A DNA stretch of 64,000 nucleotides, taken from Terriglobia bacterium (GTDB taxonomy: Bacteria > Acidobacteriota > Terriglobia > Bryobacterales > UBA6623). Below are positions 15,018 through 23,953 of the stretch, piece after piece. Made by a program: the position numbers and the translations under genes. The notes under the pieces are model-generated. The model made no database searches. It saw only the letters and a list, made by a program, of their open reading frames with translations, and had not been told where the DNA came from. Numbering within the stretch: the first letter of the stretch is position 1; each line of letters begins with the position of its first letter. The stretch is from assembly GCA_009838515.1 (NCBI GenBank), contig VXRL01000086.1:28228-92227 (forward strand). Direction: 5' to 3'.

Positions 15018-17387
15018 TCAGGCCAGCGGCAGCGGATAGGCCGGCCGCGTCAGCAGCTTGGTCGTGTGAATGGCCTTGTACTGGGCCAGCAGGCGCGAGA
15101 CCGATGCCGCGCGGTCCCAATTCCGCTCCGCCGAAGCACGTGCGGTAGAGGCCAAGGCATGGCCCTGTGCGGGGCTGGACAACAGCGCGACGATGGCCTC
15201 GGCGAAGGCCTCGTCGTCGTCTTCGATCCACGCTTCGGCCGCACCGGGCTTGCACAGCCCTTCGGCAGCCAAGCTCGTGGCGACCACGGGAATGCCGCTC
15301 GCGAACGCCTCCAGCAGCTTGACGCGCACCCCAGAGCCGCTCAGTATCGGCGCAGCGAAAACCGCATAGCGTCCCAGCACGTCGCGAATGTCGCCAACCG
15401 GGCCGAGGAACTCTATGCCGTCGCCCTCCAGCACCGAAGCGAGCCAATCCGGCGCATCGGAACCAGCAATCACGAAGCGAGTGCCCTCCACCCTGCCTCG
15501 CACCAAAGGAATGATGCGCTTGCGAAAGTGTGTGAGCGCTTCCAAGTTCGGCGGGTGCCGGAAATTGCCCACGAACAGCACGGTGCCCGCGTCTCGCCCC
15601 TCGAGGCGAAGCGGGTACGCCGAGACGTCAATCGCCGTGCGCAGGTTGTCCTTGACGGGCGGCTCGTCCCCGAGCAGGGCGTGCAACGCATGGCGTTGCG
15701 CGGAGCTGCAAACCTGGACCACGTCGAAGCGGCGCAGCCGAGTCAGCTCGAAGCGGAGGGCTCGCAGGTATTCGTACGCCCTGCGGGGCAAGCCCGGCAG
15801 GCCGCCGGCGAACATCCCCCGCTGGATGGACTGGAAGTGCAGGTCATGTTCGAACAGGCACGAAACCAGTTGGCGGAACTGGACACCGTAGGATGCGAGC
15901 TGGGCGTATTCGAGCTGAACGATATCAATGCGGCGGAGCAAGATAGTGCGCTGGATCTTCCAAACAAGGTCGGGGTCCCAGAAAGACTGGGCCGAGTGCG
16001 GCCACAGCAGCGGCGCACCGCGGCGGCGACGCGGGTCGTGCAGCACGAACTCCGCGCTGGCGCACTTGCTGGCCACTTCACGGTGGGTCGCGAAGTCGGC
16101 TTCGCGTTCCAGCAGGCAAAGCAGGTGCAGGCGGCAACCCGCGGCTAGTCCTTCGACCGCCTGCTTCATGAAGACCGCGCCGCCGTGCAGCGGCGGATCG
16201 ATCGGATACGGGGACACGAAGAGCACGTCTAGATCTTTGGCCGGCTTGCTCTCCAGCCGCTGGAAGCGGTCGCGGAAGAACCCGCCCAGGGGCCGCAGCA
16301 ACGCTTCGGAGTCGGAGATCTCGGCCAGTCTGCGCGCAGTCGCCCGGTGACCCGCCGCACGCAGTCCTTGCCGCAAGGCCACCAAAAACGCGCGGGCGCT
16401 GGCTCGGCTCTCGCTCTTGCCAACCAGCAGCGACAGCCACATATCTGCGTAGAGCCAGCCGAAATGGCCCACGAGGCGGGTCCACTCGTGCATGTTCTTC
16501 CACACGAACAACAGGCGGTTCTTCTGCAGCACATGCTGGATGTGCTCTGCCGAGAAGTGCCTCCCGATCGTGCCCCGGTGTTCATGGTGCAGCACGCTAG
16601 CCGGCGCGTAGAAGTTGATCCAGCCCCGCTTCCACGCCATGTAGGCCAGGTCCACGTCCTCCACGTAGAACGGGGCCAGCAACTCGTCGAAGCCGCCGAG
16701 TTCCAGAAGCTTCTGCCGGTCGTACGCAGTCGAGCCGCCCCCCGTGTAGAAGGTCGGGAATAGCTCGTCCACCTGCGGATCCGCCATGTGCTGCAGATGG
16801 ACGCGGCCCCGATGCCAGCGTCCCATCGTCAATCCGGTTTCTTCGCGGGACTTGGCGGCCGATTCGAAGTAGATCTGGCTCGTGACGGAAAACACGCGCG
16901 GATCGCGGAAGCCGTCCAGCAGCGGCTGCACGAATCCGGGCTCTACGCGCATGTCGTTGTTGAGCATGAGGACGATGTCGAAGCGGGCGAGGCTGCAGCC
17001 GATGTTGCAAGCCCGACCGAAGCCAAGATTCGAGCCCATCTCGACCACCCGCACGCTAGGGAAGTGCTTCGCGAGATACTCTGTGGTCCCGTCTTCGGAG
17101 GCGTTCTCCATGATCAGGACTTCGCATTCGGCAACGCTCTCCAAGGCATTGAGCAGGTGCGGCAGGTTGCGTGCCAAGTGTTCGCGACCGTTCCAAGTCG
17201 GGATGACGACGCTGACGCCGCGCTTGGAGATTCCCGTGCCGTGATCCGCCGCTCGCTTCCCCGAGATGAGCGCTACTACGTCGGCACCAAGCAGCACCAA
17301 GGCCAACAGCACCAATAGCGCCGGGGCGAGCGCCACGAGGAACACAACCGTGGCAACGGTTGCGATGCCGACCCAGACTCGAGTCAT
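15018..17387 (-). CDS. Bifunctional glycosyltransferase, GT2 plus GT4 domains
   Basis: A 789-residue protein with two glycosyltransferase domains. An N-terminal hydrophobic segment (about residues 8-38) anchors it. Residues 57-330 form a GT2 (rhamnosyltransferase-like) domain with VSVVIPTWNGREHLARNLP, NNDMRVEPGF and the PFYVEDVDLAYMAWKRGW motif. From about residue 385 a GT4/GT-B domain begins (LFVSPYPIDPPLHGGAVF), with its C-terminal donor site VLFVGNFRHPPNLEAL and GSGVRVKLLEAFASGIPVVAT. The protein should add two sugars in succession to a surface glycan. The gene follows the Wzt-type ATPase gene by 11 bases, in one unit with the exporter. The fusion removes the need for two separate transferases. 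Confidence 0.88.
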   Translation of the reverse strand: MTRVWVGIATVATVVFLVALAPALLVLLALVLLGADVVALISGKRAADHGTGISKRGVSVVIPTWNGREHLARNLPHLLNALESVAECEVLIMENASEDGTTEYLAKHFPSVRVVEMGSNLGFGRACNIGCSLARFDIVLMLNNDMRVEPGFVQPLLDGFRDPRVFSVTSQIYFESAAKSREETGLTMGRWHRGRVHLQHMADPQVDELFPTFYTGGGSTAYDRQKLLELGGFDELLAPFYVEDVDLAYMAWKRGWINFYAPASVLHHEHRGTIGRHFSAEHIQHVLQKNRLLFVWKNMHEWTRLVGHFGWLYADMWLSLLVGKSESRASARAFLVALRQGLRAAGHRATARRLAEISDSEALLRPLGGFFRDRFQRLESKPAKDLDVLFVSPYPIDPPLHGGAVFMKQAVEGLAAGCRLHLLCLLEREADFATHREVASKCASAEFVLHDPRRRRGAPLLWPHSAQSFWDPDLVWKIQRTILLRRIDIVQLEYAQLASYGVQFRQLVSCLFEHDLHFQSIQRGMFAGGLPGLPRRAYEYLRALRFELTRLRRFDVVQVCSSAQRHALHALLGDEPPVKDNLRTAIDVSAYPLRLEGRDAGTVLFVGNFRHPPNLEALTHFRKRIIPLVRGRVEGTRFVIAGSDAPDWLASVLEGDGIEFLGPVGDIRDVLGRYAVFAAPILSGSGVRVKLLEAFASGIPVVATSLAAEGLCKPGAAEAWIEDDDEAFAEAIVALLSSPAQGHALASTARASAERNWDRAASVSRLLAQYKAIHTTKLLTRPAYPLPLA

Positions 17388-17398
17388 CCGCCGCCCCT

Positions 17399-18682
17399 CT
17401 ATGCGCCGCCCCGCACCTCGACCCGGCAGGGCAGGTGGATGTAGCCGTAAATCTCGCCGACGCCACGGGCCATCGGTACCGTCAAGGCGTTGTCAATCCA
17501 GTCGCAGATCTCGTAGTCGGCGAGATCCCCGTCCGCGATCGCTGGAGCGAACGCGAACGAGCCGGGGTAGAGCTCGGGCAGGTCTATGTGAAAGTCGACC
17601 GCGAGCGTGCGGCCGGGCTCCAGCGGATCCAGCATGACGCCCTCGCGGGCGGTGTTCGTGCCCGCGAAGTCAATTCCCAAGTGGTTGCGCATCATGAAGC
17701 CCACGTTCGGCGCGGCGATCCGCTCACGGGCGCGCACGGCGACGCGCACGGTGGTCCGCCCGCGGGGAATCAGCTCCCGCAATCGCCGGCCTTGGCTGTC
17801 AAGGACGGCGATCGACGTCACTTCCGCGCGGCCGGTTCCGAAGCGGCCGTCAACGTTCGGAATGGCATCCGCAGCACGAGGCCCGGGGACGGCCGGTTCG
17901 GCCGCTTCCGGGTCGTCCCCCCGGACAGGCGGCTGGCCGCGGGCCTGCCGATCTCGCGCGGTCATGTCGGCCAAGTATTTCCGGACCACGGCGCTAGGCT
18001 CGCCTTGCTCCGCTACCCGGCCTTGGTCGAGCCAGAGTACCCGCGTGCCCAACGATTGCACGTCCGCCATGGCGTGGGAGACAAACAGGATTGTCACCTG
18101 CTTGCTCCGCAGCTCGTGGACCTTGCGCATGCAGCGCTGGCGGAAGTAGTAATCTCCGACAGCCAGCGCCTCGTCCACCAGCAGCACTTCGGGCTCGACA
18201 TGGATCGCTACCGCGAACGCGAGCCGCACCAGCATCCCGCTGGAATAGGTCTTGACCGGCTTGTCGATGAAGTCGCCGATTTCAGCGAACTCCTCAATCT
18301 GCGGGCACCTCTGGCGGAATTCCCGCCCGGACAGGCCGAACAGGGCCGCGCTCAGGCTGGCGTTCTCGCGTCCGGTGAATTCGGGATGGAATCCGGCGCC
18401 GAGCTCCAGCAATGCGGCCACGCGCCCTTCGACTTCGACCGAGCCGGTCGTGGGCCGCAAAATGCCCGCGGCCAGCTGAAGCGAGGTGCTCTTGCCGGAG
18501 CCGTTCGCGCCGATCAAGCAGAGCGTCTCGCCTGTCGAGGCCTCGAACGAGACATCCCGCAGCGCCCAGAACTCGCCGCCGAACCTAGAGCGCCCGGGCA
18601 GAACCAGCTCCCGCAGGCGATCGACCGGGCGGGCATAGGCTGCATAGCTCTTCGAGACAGAACTGAATACGACCTTCGCCAA
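17399..18682 (-). CDS. Polysaccharide ABC exporter ATPase (Wzt/TagH type)
   Basis: A 427-residue ATPase of the O-antigen/teichoic-acid exporter group. The nucleotide-binding domain occupies residues 1-245: Walker A GANGSGKST, signature YSSGMLVRLAFAVAIH, Walker B VLLVDEALAVGD and switch VSHAMAD. After a linker rich in Arg, Pro and Glu, residues 290-420 make a Wzt-type C-terminal beta-sandwich (VAVRARERIAAPNVGFMMRN, TNTAREG, FHIDLPELYPGSFAFAPAI) that in known Wzt proteins binds the glycan end to be exported. The start is TTG 18682. It lies between the permease gene (190 bases upstream) and the bifunctional glycosyltransferase, fitting an ABC-dependent O-antigen pathway. Confidence 0.9.
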   Translation of the reverse strand: MAKVVFSSVSKSYAAYARPVDRLRELVLPGRSRFGGEFWALRDVSFEASTGETLCLIGANGSGKSTSLQLAAGILRPTTGSVEVEGRVAALLELGAGFHPEFTGRENASLSAALFGLSGREFRQRCPQIEEFAEIGDFIDKPVKTYSSGMLVRLAFAVAIHVEPEVLLVDEALAVGDYYFRQRCMRKVHELRSKQVTILFVSHAMADVQSLGTRVLWLDQGRVAEQGEPSAVVRKYLADMTARDRQARGQPPVRGDDPEAAEPAVPGPRAADAIPNVDGRFGTGRAEVTSIAVLDSQGRRLRELIPRGRTTVRVAVRARERIAAPNVGFMMRNHLGIDFAGTNTAREGVMLDPLEPGRTLAVDFHIDLPELYPGSFAFAPAIADGDLADYEICDWIDNALTVPMARGVGEIYGYIHLPCRVEVRGGA

Positions 18683-18872
18683 GGATGGAATGCCCCGCGC
18701 GGGGCGAATCCTATCTTAATCCCGCCGCCAACTCGTTCTGATGGTCGCCTTGACCCACTGCGTTCCGGGCCTCCGGAGATGGTCTTGCGGTCTAAGCACG
18801 CCATTTGCGCGGCCGGAAATCCGGCGTATGAACGGCGGTCTTGCATCAGCGCTGGATTTCACGGCACCAGCG

Positions 18873-19655
18873 CTAGATCACGTCTGGAAACCCCTTCTTG
18901 GCGCGCCGGAAGAACAGGGCTCCGAGAGCGAAGACAGCACACGCCGAGCCGGCGAGAAAGGCGGTCTCGCCGAGGCTCGGGCCGCTTCCTCCGAGGATCG
19001 CGCTGCGGTATCCGAGCACGGCGTAGCGCAACGGATTCCACTCCAGCACAAAGTCCACGCGCCCCCGATAAAATGCCTCGGGCAGGAACACCGGGGTGGC
19101 CCAGAACCAAGCCATCAGCGCCACCGCGAGTACCTGCGAGGTGTCCTTGACATAGACCTGTAGAGCGGCCGCGCACCAAGCCAAGCCCAGGCTGAACAGC
19201 GCCAGCGGCAGCAGCCATAACACCAGCAGCGCCAAGGATGCGCTCGGGGGGTGCCCCCAGAACGCGGCCGCGACCAGCAGCGCCAGCACGGACAGCAAAT
19301 GCGTTGCGCCGGTCGATGCGAGGATGCTCACCGGCACGGCTTCTGACGGGAAAACGCTCCGCTTCACCAATGCCGAGTGTTCGACGAGCGCCGGAGCCGA
19401 GCGCGCCAAGGTCTCCGAGAAGAATAGCCACGGCAGCATCCCCGCCATCAAGAACAGGGGATAGTTGTCGGTCGCCTCTTCCGCGGGCAAACGCGCGCCG
19501 AAGGCGTGCCGGAACAAGAACCAGTAGATGGCCAGCAGGACCAGCGGGTGGATCACGCCCCAGAGCCAGCCGAGCACCGACCCGACGTAGCGCTGCCGGA
19601 AATCTCGCCGCGTCAGCTGGTACAGCAGGCTGGCGGTAACGCCGAAGGATCGCAT
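18873..19655 (-). CDS. ABC-2 type polysaccharide export permease (Wzm/TagG type)
   Basis: A 260-residue inner-membrane permease of the ABC-2 family that partners the Wzt-type ATPase downstream. The start MRSFGVTASLLYQLTRRDFRQRYVGSVLGWLW is the standard amphipathic gate helix of Wzm/TagG proteins. It is followed by six hydrophobic segments, the loop KRSVFPSEAVPV, and VYVKDTSQVLAVALMAWFWATPVFLP near residues 165-190. The final FFRRAKKGFPDVI is family-like. It should flip a lipid-linked polysaccharide across the inner membrane. The 190-base gap to the ATPase gene carries no feature I can name, so the two may have partly separate expression. Confidence 0.9.
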   Translation of the reverse strand: MRSFGVTASLLYQLTRRDFRQRYVGSVLGWLWGVIHPLVLLAIYWFLFRHAFGARLPAEEATDNYPLFLMAGMLPWLFFSETLARSAPALVEHSALVKRSVFPSEAVPVSILASTGATHLLSVLALLVAAAFWGHPPSASLALLVLWLLPLALFSLGLAWCAAALQVYVKDTSQVLAVALMAWFWATPVFLPEAFYRGRVDFVLEWNPLRYAVLGYRSAILGGSGPSLGETAFLAGSACAVFALGALFFRRAKKGFPDVI

Positions 19656-19687
19656 CGCGCCGCCGGTCCGGACCGCTCGCAGCCGGG

Positions 19688-21574
19688 TTACGGTCGCGGG
19701 GCCAAGGTCACCTTGGCCGTGACCTCCTGCTCGCCGCGCAGCACTCGCACCGTGACGACATCGCCGACGTTGGAGTCGCGCAACGCGTACGTGAAGTCAT
19801 ACAGATTCGTAACGGCAGCATCGTTCCAGTGCGTGAGGATGTCGCCGCCCTGCAGCCCGGCCTTGGCAGCCGGGGAACCCTCTCGAACGTCCGCGAACTT
19901 CACGCCATTGGGGACCTCGCCGAAGTCCGGGATCGAGCCGAACCAAGGGCCGTAGCCGCGCTGCTCCCCGTCCCCCGCGCCCGGGCCGTGACTGGAGTCC
20001 GGTGCCGCCTTCACGAACGCGAGCCGCTCGGCGCGCCCCGCGACGCCGTCGATAATCTGGCGCGCCATGGCCAGCATCTCGACGGCCATAGGACCGTCGA
20101 TCTTGTCGGCGGTGTCACTCGGCTTGTGGTAGTCCGAATGCAGCCCCGAGAAAAAGAACAGGACCGGGATCTTCTTGGCCGCGAACGAGGTGTGGTCGCT
20201 GGAGCTGGACCCGCTCCTGGACTTGTCCACCCGCAGTTCGTGCTCGGTCGCAGCCGCCTGCACCAAGGCCTCGAACGGCTCGGCCGTGCCGACGCCGCCC
20301 ACATAGAGCTTGCGGTTCTCGATCCGGCCGACCATGTCGAAGTTGAACATTGCCACCGCGTTCTCCAAGGGCAGGGTGGGGTTCTCAACCCAATGGCCGG
20401 AGCCCAGCAGGCCGATCTCCTCGCCCGCAAACGCGAGGAACAGGATTCCGCGCTCCCGCTCGTCGGCCTGGGCGTAGCTGCGGGCCAGCTCCAAGATCGC
20501 GGCGACGCCCGACGCATTGTCATCGGCCCCGAGATGGGGCGCGCGCCGATTCGGCGCCAAAGAGCCCTCGCCGCCGAGCCCCAAGTGGTCATAGTGCGCC
20601 CCGACGACCAAGTACTCCTCCGACTTGCCGGGCAGGAAGCCCGCCACGTTGCTGACCGTCGCGCGTTCGTGCTCGACGTCCACCGACAAGCTCACGCGCA
20701 AGGAGGCGGCAAGCTGGAATGACTGGGGCTGCTTAGACTCTTCGATGTCCCGCTCCAGCAGGCGCAACGAGCGACCGGACCCACGCAGCCACTGCTCCGC
20801 GATTGTCCTGCGGATCTGCACCATGGGAATCCCCGCATCTGTGGGCCCGGACACGCTACCGAATCGGATCAAACTATCGCGGCGACTGCCCCGGCCGCGG
20901 GAGTTGACCAGCAGCACCGCCTTGGCCCCGCGCTTGCGAGCTTGAATCGCCTTGGCGATCAGGTGAGAATGCCGCGTCATGCGGCGACTGCTCCCCGACC
21001 TGCCTTCGTCCCGCTCGGACGAGGCATCCTCGCTGAAGAAGCGAGGCTCGTATCGCATCACCAGGACGATCTTGTCCTTGACGGGTAGATGGAAGTAGTC
21101 GTCGTAGTCAAACTCGTCGGCCGTGGCACCGTACCCGGCGAACACGACCTCGCCCTCGACGGTGCCGCTGCCCGAGAAGTTGATAGGGATGAAGTCCTGT
21201 TTCGGTTCGAGTTCGCTGGCCCCGCGCTTGCGCTCCACTCGCAGGCTGTTGTCGTCGCCCATGCTGGCACCGGTAGTGACTTCGAACGGCTGTAGGTACG
21301 TGCCGTCCTCGCCAGCAGGTGCAACCCCTTGCGCCTTCAGAGCCCGAGCGATGTAGTCTGCGGCCTCATCCAACTCGGGCATGCCCGCTCCGCGACCCCG
21401 CATCTGAGGGGAGGCCAAGAATTCGACATGGCCCATGTATCGCTCGACGGCCTGCTCGTCCGCGGCGCCTTGGGCCGGCCAGCCGACCAAAAGGAGAGAG
21501 GTGAGGGCCAGCCAGCCTGCTCGCGAGCGCAAGCGGTGCACTCGGTTAGACGGGAAAATGCGTGGTCGCTGCAT
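19688..21574 (-). CDS. Exported M28 zinc aminopeptidase with PA and PDZ domains
   Basis: A 628-residue secreted M28 metallopeptidase. I use ATG 21574, since it gives a short basic segment followed by a signal peptide (GWLALTSLLLVGWPAQGAA); an earlier ATG at 21718 adds an unconserved Pro-rich extension. A PA-like insert (about residues 120-250) precedes the catalytic domain. Its zinc ligands are in VGAHYDHLG, HLGADDNASGVAAILELARSY and FAGEEIGLLGS, then an Asp in AMFNFDMVGRI and a His in SSSDHTSF. The last 90 residues form a PDZ domain (GVKFADVREGSPAAKAGLQGGDI). Such proteins cleave peptides outside the cytoplasm in nutrient recycling. It is divergent from the HlyD-like gene. Confidence 0.9.
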   Translation of the reverse strand: MQRPRIFPSNRVHRLRSRAGWLALTSLLLVGWPAQGAADEQAVERYMGHVEFLASPQMRGRGAGMPELDEAADYIARALKAQGVAPAGEDGTYLQPFEVTTGASMGDDNSLRVERKRGASELEPKQDFIPINFSGSGTVEGEVVFAGYGATADEFDYDDYFHLPVKDKIVLVMRYEPRFFSEDASSERDEGRSGSSRRMTRHSHLIAKAIQARKRGAKAVLLVNSRGRGSRRDSLIRFGSVSGPTDAGIPMVQIRRTIAEQWLRGSGRSLRLLERDIEESKQPQSFQLAASLRVSLSVDVEHERATVSNVAGFLPGKSEEYLVVGAHYDHLGLGGEGSLAPNRRAPHLGADDNASGVAAILELARSYAQADERERGILFLAFAGEEIGLLGSGHWVENPTLPLENAVAMFNFDMVGRIENRKLYVGGVGTAEPFEALVQAAATEHELRVDKSRSGSSSSDHTSFAAKKIPVLFFFSGLHSDYHKPSDTADKIDGPMAVEMLAMARQIIDGVAGRAERLAFVKAAPDSSHGPGAGDGEQRGYGPWFGSIPDFGEVPNGVKFADVREGSPAAKAGLQGGDILTHWNDAAVTNLYDFTYALRDSNVGDVVTVRVLRGEQEVTAKVTLAPRP

Positions 21575-21834
21575 GGCGGCTTGGGGCACCTCTGCCGGCT
21601 GGGCTGGTTGGAGCAAACTCACCCGCGAGCCAACTGCGGCTGGGCTGGAATGCGGCGCCCGCGGGCGGGCGGGTTCTGGTTCCCCATTGTATAGGCATAG
21701 GCACACCCCCCGGTTCATGCCGACCGGGGTCGCGCTCGCCGCTCCCCGCCAACTTCTTTCGGCGATTCGATAACCGCACGGCTAGGAAAATCGCCATAGA
21801 CTAAGTACGGTTGTAGAATCGCGAGGCCGCAACC

Positions 21835-23289
21835 ATGGCGACATCAGTTTTCACCCCACCTTGGATTTCGAGGCCGATCTTCGCAGCGGGATCAGCGCCG
21901 GACGAGTTGCCGGTCTCGGAGCGAGCGCCAGGCCCGGAGCCAGTGCCCGATCCACAGAGCAAGCCGCCTCGCGTGCCGGCATGGGGCATCGCCTTGTTGG
22001 TCATCGGCGGCATCTTGGTCGGCCTGGGCATCTATCAGGCCGTGAGCGGACAGGCCCCGCAGCCAACCGCGACGCAGCCGACCTTGACGAGCACCGTGGC
22101 GGTCGAAAAGAGCAGCTTCGAGAAGTCGATTCGGATCGGCGGAACGGTCGGTGCCACGAATTTTGCCATGATCCGCGCGCCGCGGATGCGCGGGGGCAGA
22201 GACCGCGGAGGCGGCTCGTCGCTAACGATTCAGTCGCTCGCCGAAGCCGGCACCGTGGTCCAAGCCGGAGACGTGGTGGCGGAGTTCGAGTCCAAGAGTA
22301 CCCAAGACCAGATGGACACCTACGCCTCGATGCTGGCCCAGACCAGGGCCCAGACCGCCACGCGCAAGGCCGAAATGCTGATCGCCACCGAGACCCTGAG
22401 GCAGAATTTCCGCACGACCAAGGCCGAGGCCGAAAAGGCGGCTTTTGACCTCCAGACGGCCGAGGTGCGATCAGCTATCCAAGCGGAGATCTTCCGGCTA
22501 CTCGCCGAGGAGGGCACAGCCTCGTCAGAGCAGTTGGAACAGGAAGTGCGCCTACAGGAGATGGCGGATGAGGCGGAGCGGCGCAGCCTCGACATCACCG
22601 TCGAGCAGGACGAGAAGCGCCTAGAGCGGACCGAGTTTGACTTCGACAAGATGAGGCTGCGGACTCCGGTCGGCGGCTTGGTCGTGATCGAGACCATGTT
22701 CTCGCGCGGCAGCTTCCAGCAGGCCTCGCCCGGCGATCAGGTCTATGGAGGGGCGTACTTCATGCGGATCGTCGACCTGTCCAGCATGGCGGTTTACGCG
22801 GAGCTGAACCAAGCCGACAGCCAGATCATTGAATTGGGTGCGCCCGTAATCGTCCGGCTGGACGCTTACCCGGACGCCGAGTTCGAAGGCCGCATCAAGA
22901 ACGTTGGCGCCATGGCCACTTCGAGCGGGGGGAGCGGCGGCCGCCGCGGACCTCCCGGCTCAAGCGGGTCGCGAGGGGACTGGATCAAGAAGGTGTCAGT
23001 CCTGGTCGAGATCGTAGATTCCGACCAGCGCATCCAGCCGGATCTGTCGGCAAGCGTCGACGTCATCGTCGAGAAGCAGGAAGACGTTCTGGTCGTTCCG
23101 CGGGCCTCCATCGCCGAAATCGATGGCGCGTCAGTGGTATGGGTCGGAGACGATCGCGCATTCGAGATGCGCCAAGTCCAGCTCGGCTCGGTCAGCGATA
23201 CGCAAGCAGTGGTGGTTTCGGGGCTGAGCGAGGGCGAAATGATCGCCTCCCAGCCCATCGCGGCGCCGACGCAGCTGGCGCAGCGATAG
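21835..23289 (+). CDS. HlyD/RND-type periplasmic adaptor protein
   Basis: A 484-residue membrane-fusion protein. About 45 Pro-rich cytoplasmic residues are followed by one membrane segment (VPAWGIALLVIGGILVGLGIYQAV), a lipoyl-like half (SLAEAGTVVQAGDVVAEFES), a long coiled coil (about residues 155-270), the second lipoyl half (RTPVGGLVVIETMFSRGSF), then beta-barrel and membrane-proximal domains (VPRASIAEIDGASVVWV, ALGS-like ending). A Gly/Ser/Arg-rich low-complexity insert (GGSGGRRGPPGSSGSRG) lies near residues 363-380. It resembles adaptors that work with MacB-type transporters. No transporter gene adjoins it, so it may pair with the ATPase at 7231-8061 or an unlinked pump. Confidence 0.85.
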   Translation: MATSVFTPPWISRPIFAAGSAPDELPVSERAPGPEPVPDPQSKPPRVPAWGIALLVIGGILVGLGIYQAVSGQAPQPTATQPTLTSTVAVEKSSFEKSIRIGGTVGATNFAMIRAPRMRGGRDRGGGSSLTIQSLAEAGTVVQAGDVVAEFESKSTQDQMDTYASMLAQTRAQTATRKAEMLIATETLRQNFRTTKAEAEKAAFDLQTAEVRSAIQAEIFRLLAEEGTASSEQLEQEVRLQEMADEAERRSLDITVEQDEKRLERTEFDFDKMRLRTPVGGLVVIETMFSRGSFQQASPGDQVYGGAYFMRIVDLSSMAVYAELNQADSQIIELGAPVIVRLDAYPDAEFEGRIKNVGAMATSSGGSGGRRGPPGSSGSRGDWIKKVSVLVEIVDSDQRIQPDLSASVDVIVEKQEDVLVVPRASIAEIDGASVVWVGDDRAFEMRQVQLGSVSDTQAVVVSGLSEGEMIASQPIAAPTQLAQR

Positions 23290-23344
23290 CTCGACCGCAG
23301 CGGGCCTTCCGGGCGTAGGCTCGGACCCGCTGGGGCCGGCGCCA

Positions 23345-23371
23345 TTGAAGAGAATTCCTGCGTGCTAGGAT
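23345..23371 (+). promoter_or_regulatory. Putative sigma-70 promoter of tRNA-Glu
   Basis: TTGAAG (23345-23350) and an extended -10 TGC-TAGGAT (hexamer 23366-23371) are 15 bases apart, with predicted start near 23378, about 30 bases ahead of the tRNA. The spacing is short for sigma-70, but the extended -10 may compensate. Confidence 0.4.
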
Positions 23372-23406
23372 CAAATCAGGAGCGGCCCCGGCGCTCCCGC
23401 TACCGC

Positions 23407-23484
23407 GTCCCCATCGTCTAGCCCGGCCTAGGACACCGCCCTTTCACGGCGGCAACGCGGGTTCGAATCCCGCTGGGGACGCCA
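23407..23484 (+). tRNA. tRNA-Glu (TTC anticodon)
   Basis: A complete tRNA with a 7-base acceptor stem (23407-23413 with 23474-23480), discriminator G and encoded CCA (23482-23484). The anticodon loop is 23441-23447 with TTC at 23443-23445, flanked by a perfect CCGCC/GGCGG stem. The T-arm GCGGGTTCGAATCCCGC is canonical. It reads GAA and GAG codons by wobble. It stands alone and is followed by a stretch without intact genes. tRNA 3' ends are common integration sites, but I see no integrase here. Confidence 0.97.
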
Positions 23485-23953
23485 ATTTCTCGAGAGCTAA
23501 ACGCCTGTATTTCAGCAGGTTAAAGAAATAGGCGGGTAATCTGCGCCACATGGCGTCCCACCATAACGCTCGGTTGCCAGTTCTCCCAGGACTCCGCCGT
23601 CCTAGGTAACGATTCCAGCGCACGCCTGTTTCGGGGGAAGAGATTCTCACTTCTGGGCTTGTTTCTGGGTAGCTTGGTGGCCCTCGGCACCCTCATGGTG
23701 GTGGTCATGATGCCATTCGTGTTCGGTAGCTCCGAGCCTCGCGATGGCTTGCTGGGACTGGCGGCAGTCGAATAGAGCAATATGTGGAATTACCTCGGCT
23801 TCGCCATGGGCGGAGTGACGGCCTACTGGTCGAGCTTCCGTTCGCACATTTGAACGACTCTGTCACACGCGTGCTGCGTGGCGTCACTCACTTCGATGAC
23901 GTGGCGTATCCCGAGTGGCAATCATCGGCGGGCTGTCGCGGAGGGCCCCGCCC
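23485..23953. other. Stretch downstream of tRNA-Glu without an intact gene
   Basis: Apart from the interrupted frame described separately at 23524-23853, nothing is supported here. A minus-strand frame over 23647-23847 is His-rich only because it lies opposite a Val/Met-rich reading and has no ribosome binding site. Confidence 0.4.
23524..23853 (+). pseudogene. Decayed small membrane-protein gene (in-frame TAG)
   Basis: One plus-strand frame stays open from 23524 to 23853 except for a TAG at 23773-23775. Codon use is coding-like, and the product would have two hydrophobic stretches: FSLLGLFLGSLVALGTLMVV and, after the stop, WNYLGFAMGGVTAYW. There is no ATG ahead of the first hydrophobic stretch and no ribosome binding site. 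I read it as a remnant of a small two-segment membrane protein, with the stop possibly replacing Gln or Trp. No family is recognised. Confidence 0.3.

Noticed and set aside
17360..19150. A 596-codon plus-strand open frame
   Set aside because: Opposite the Wzt-type ATPase, its upstream gap and part of the permease gene; long only because of the high G+C of those genes.
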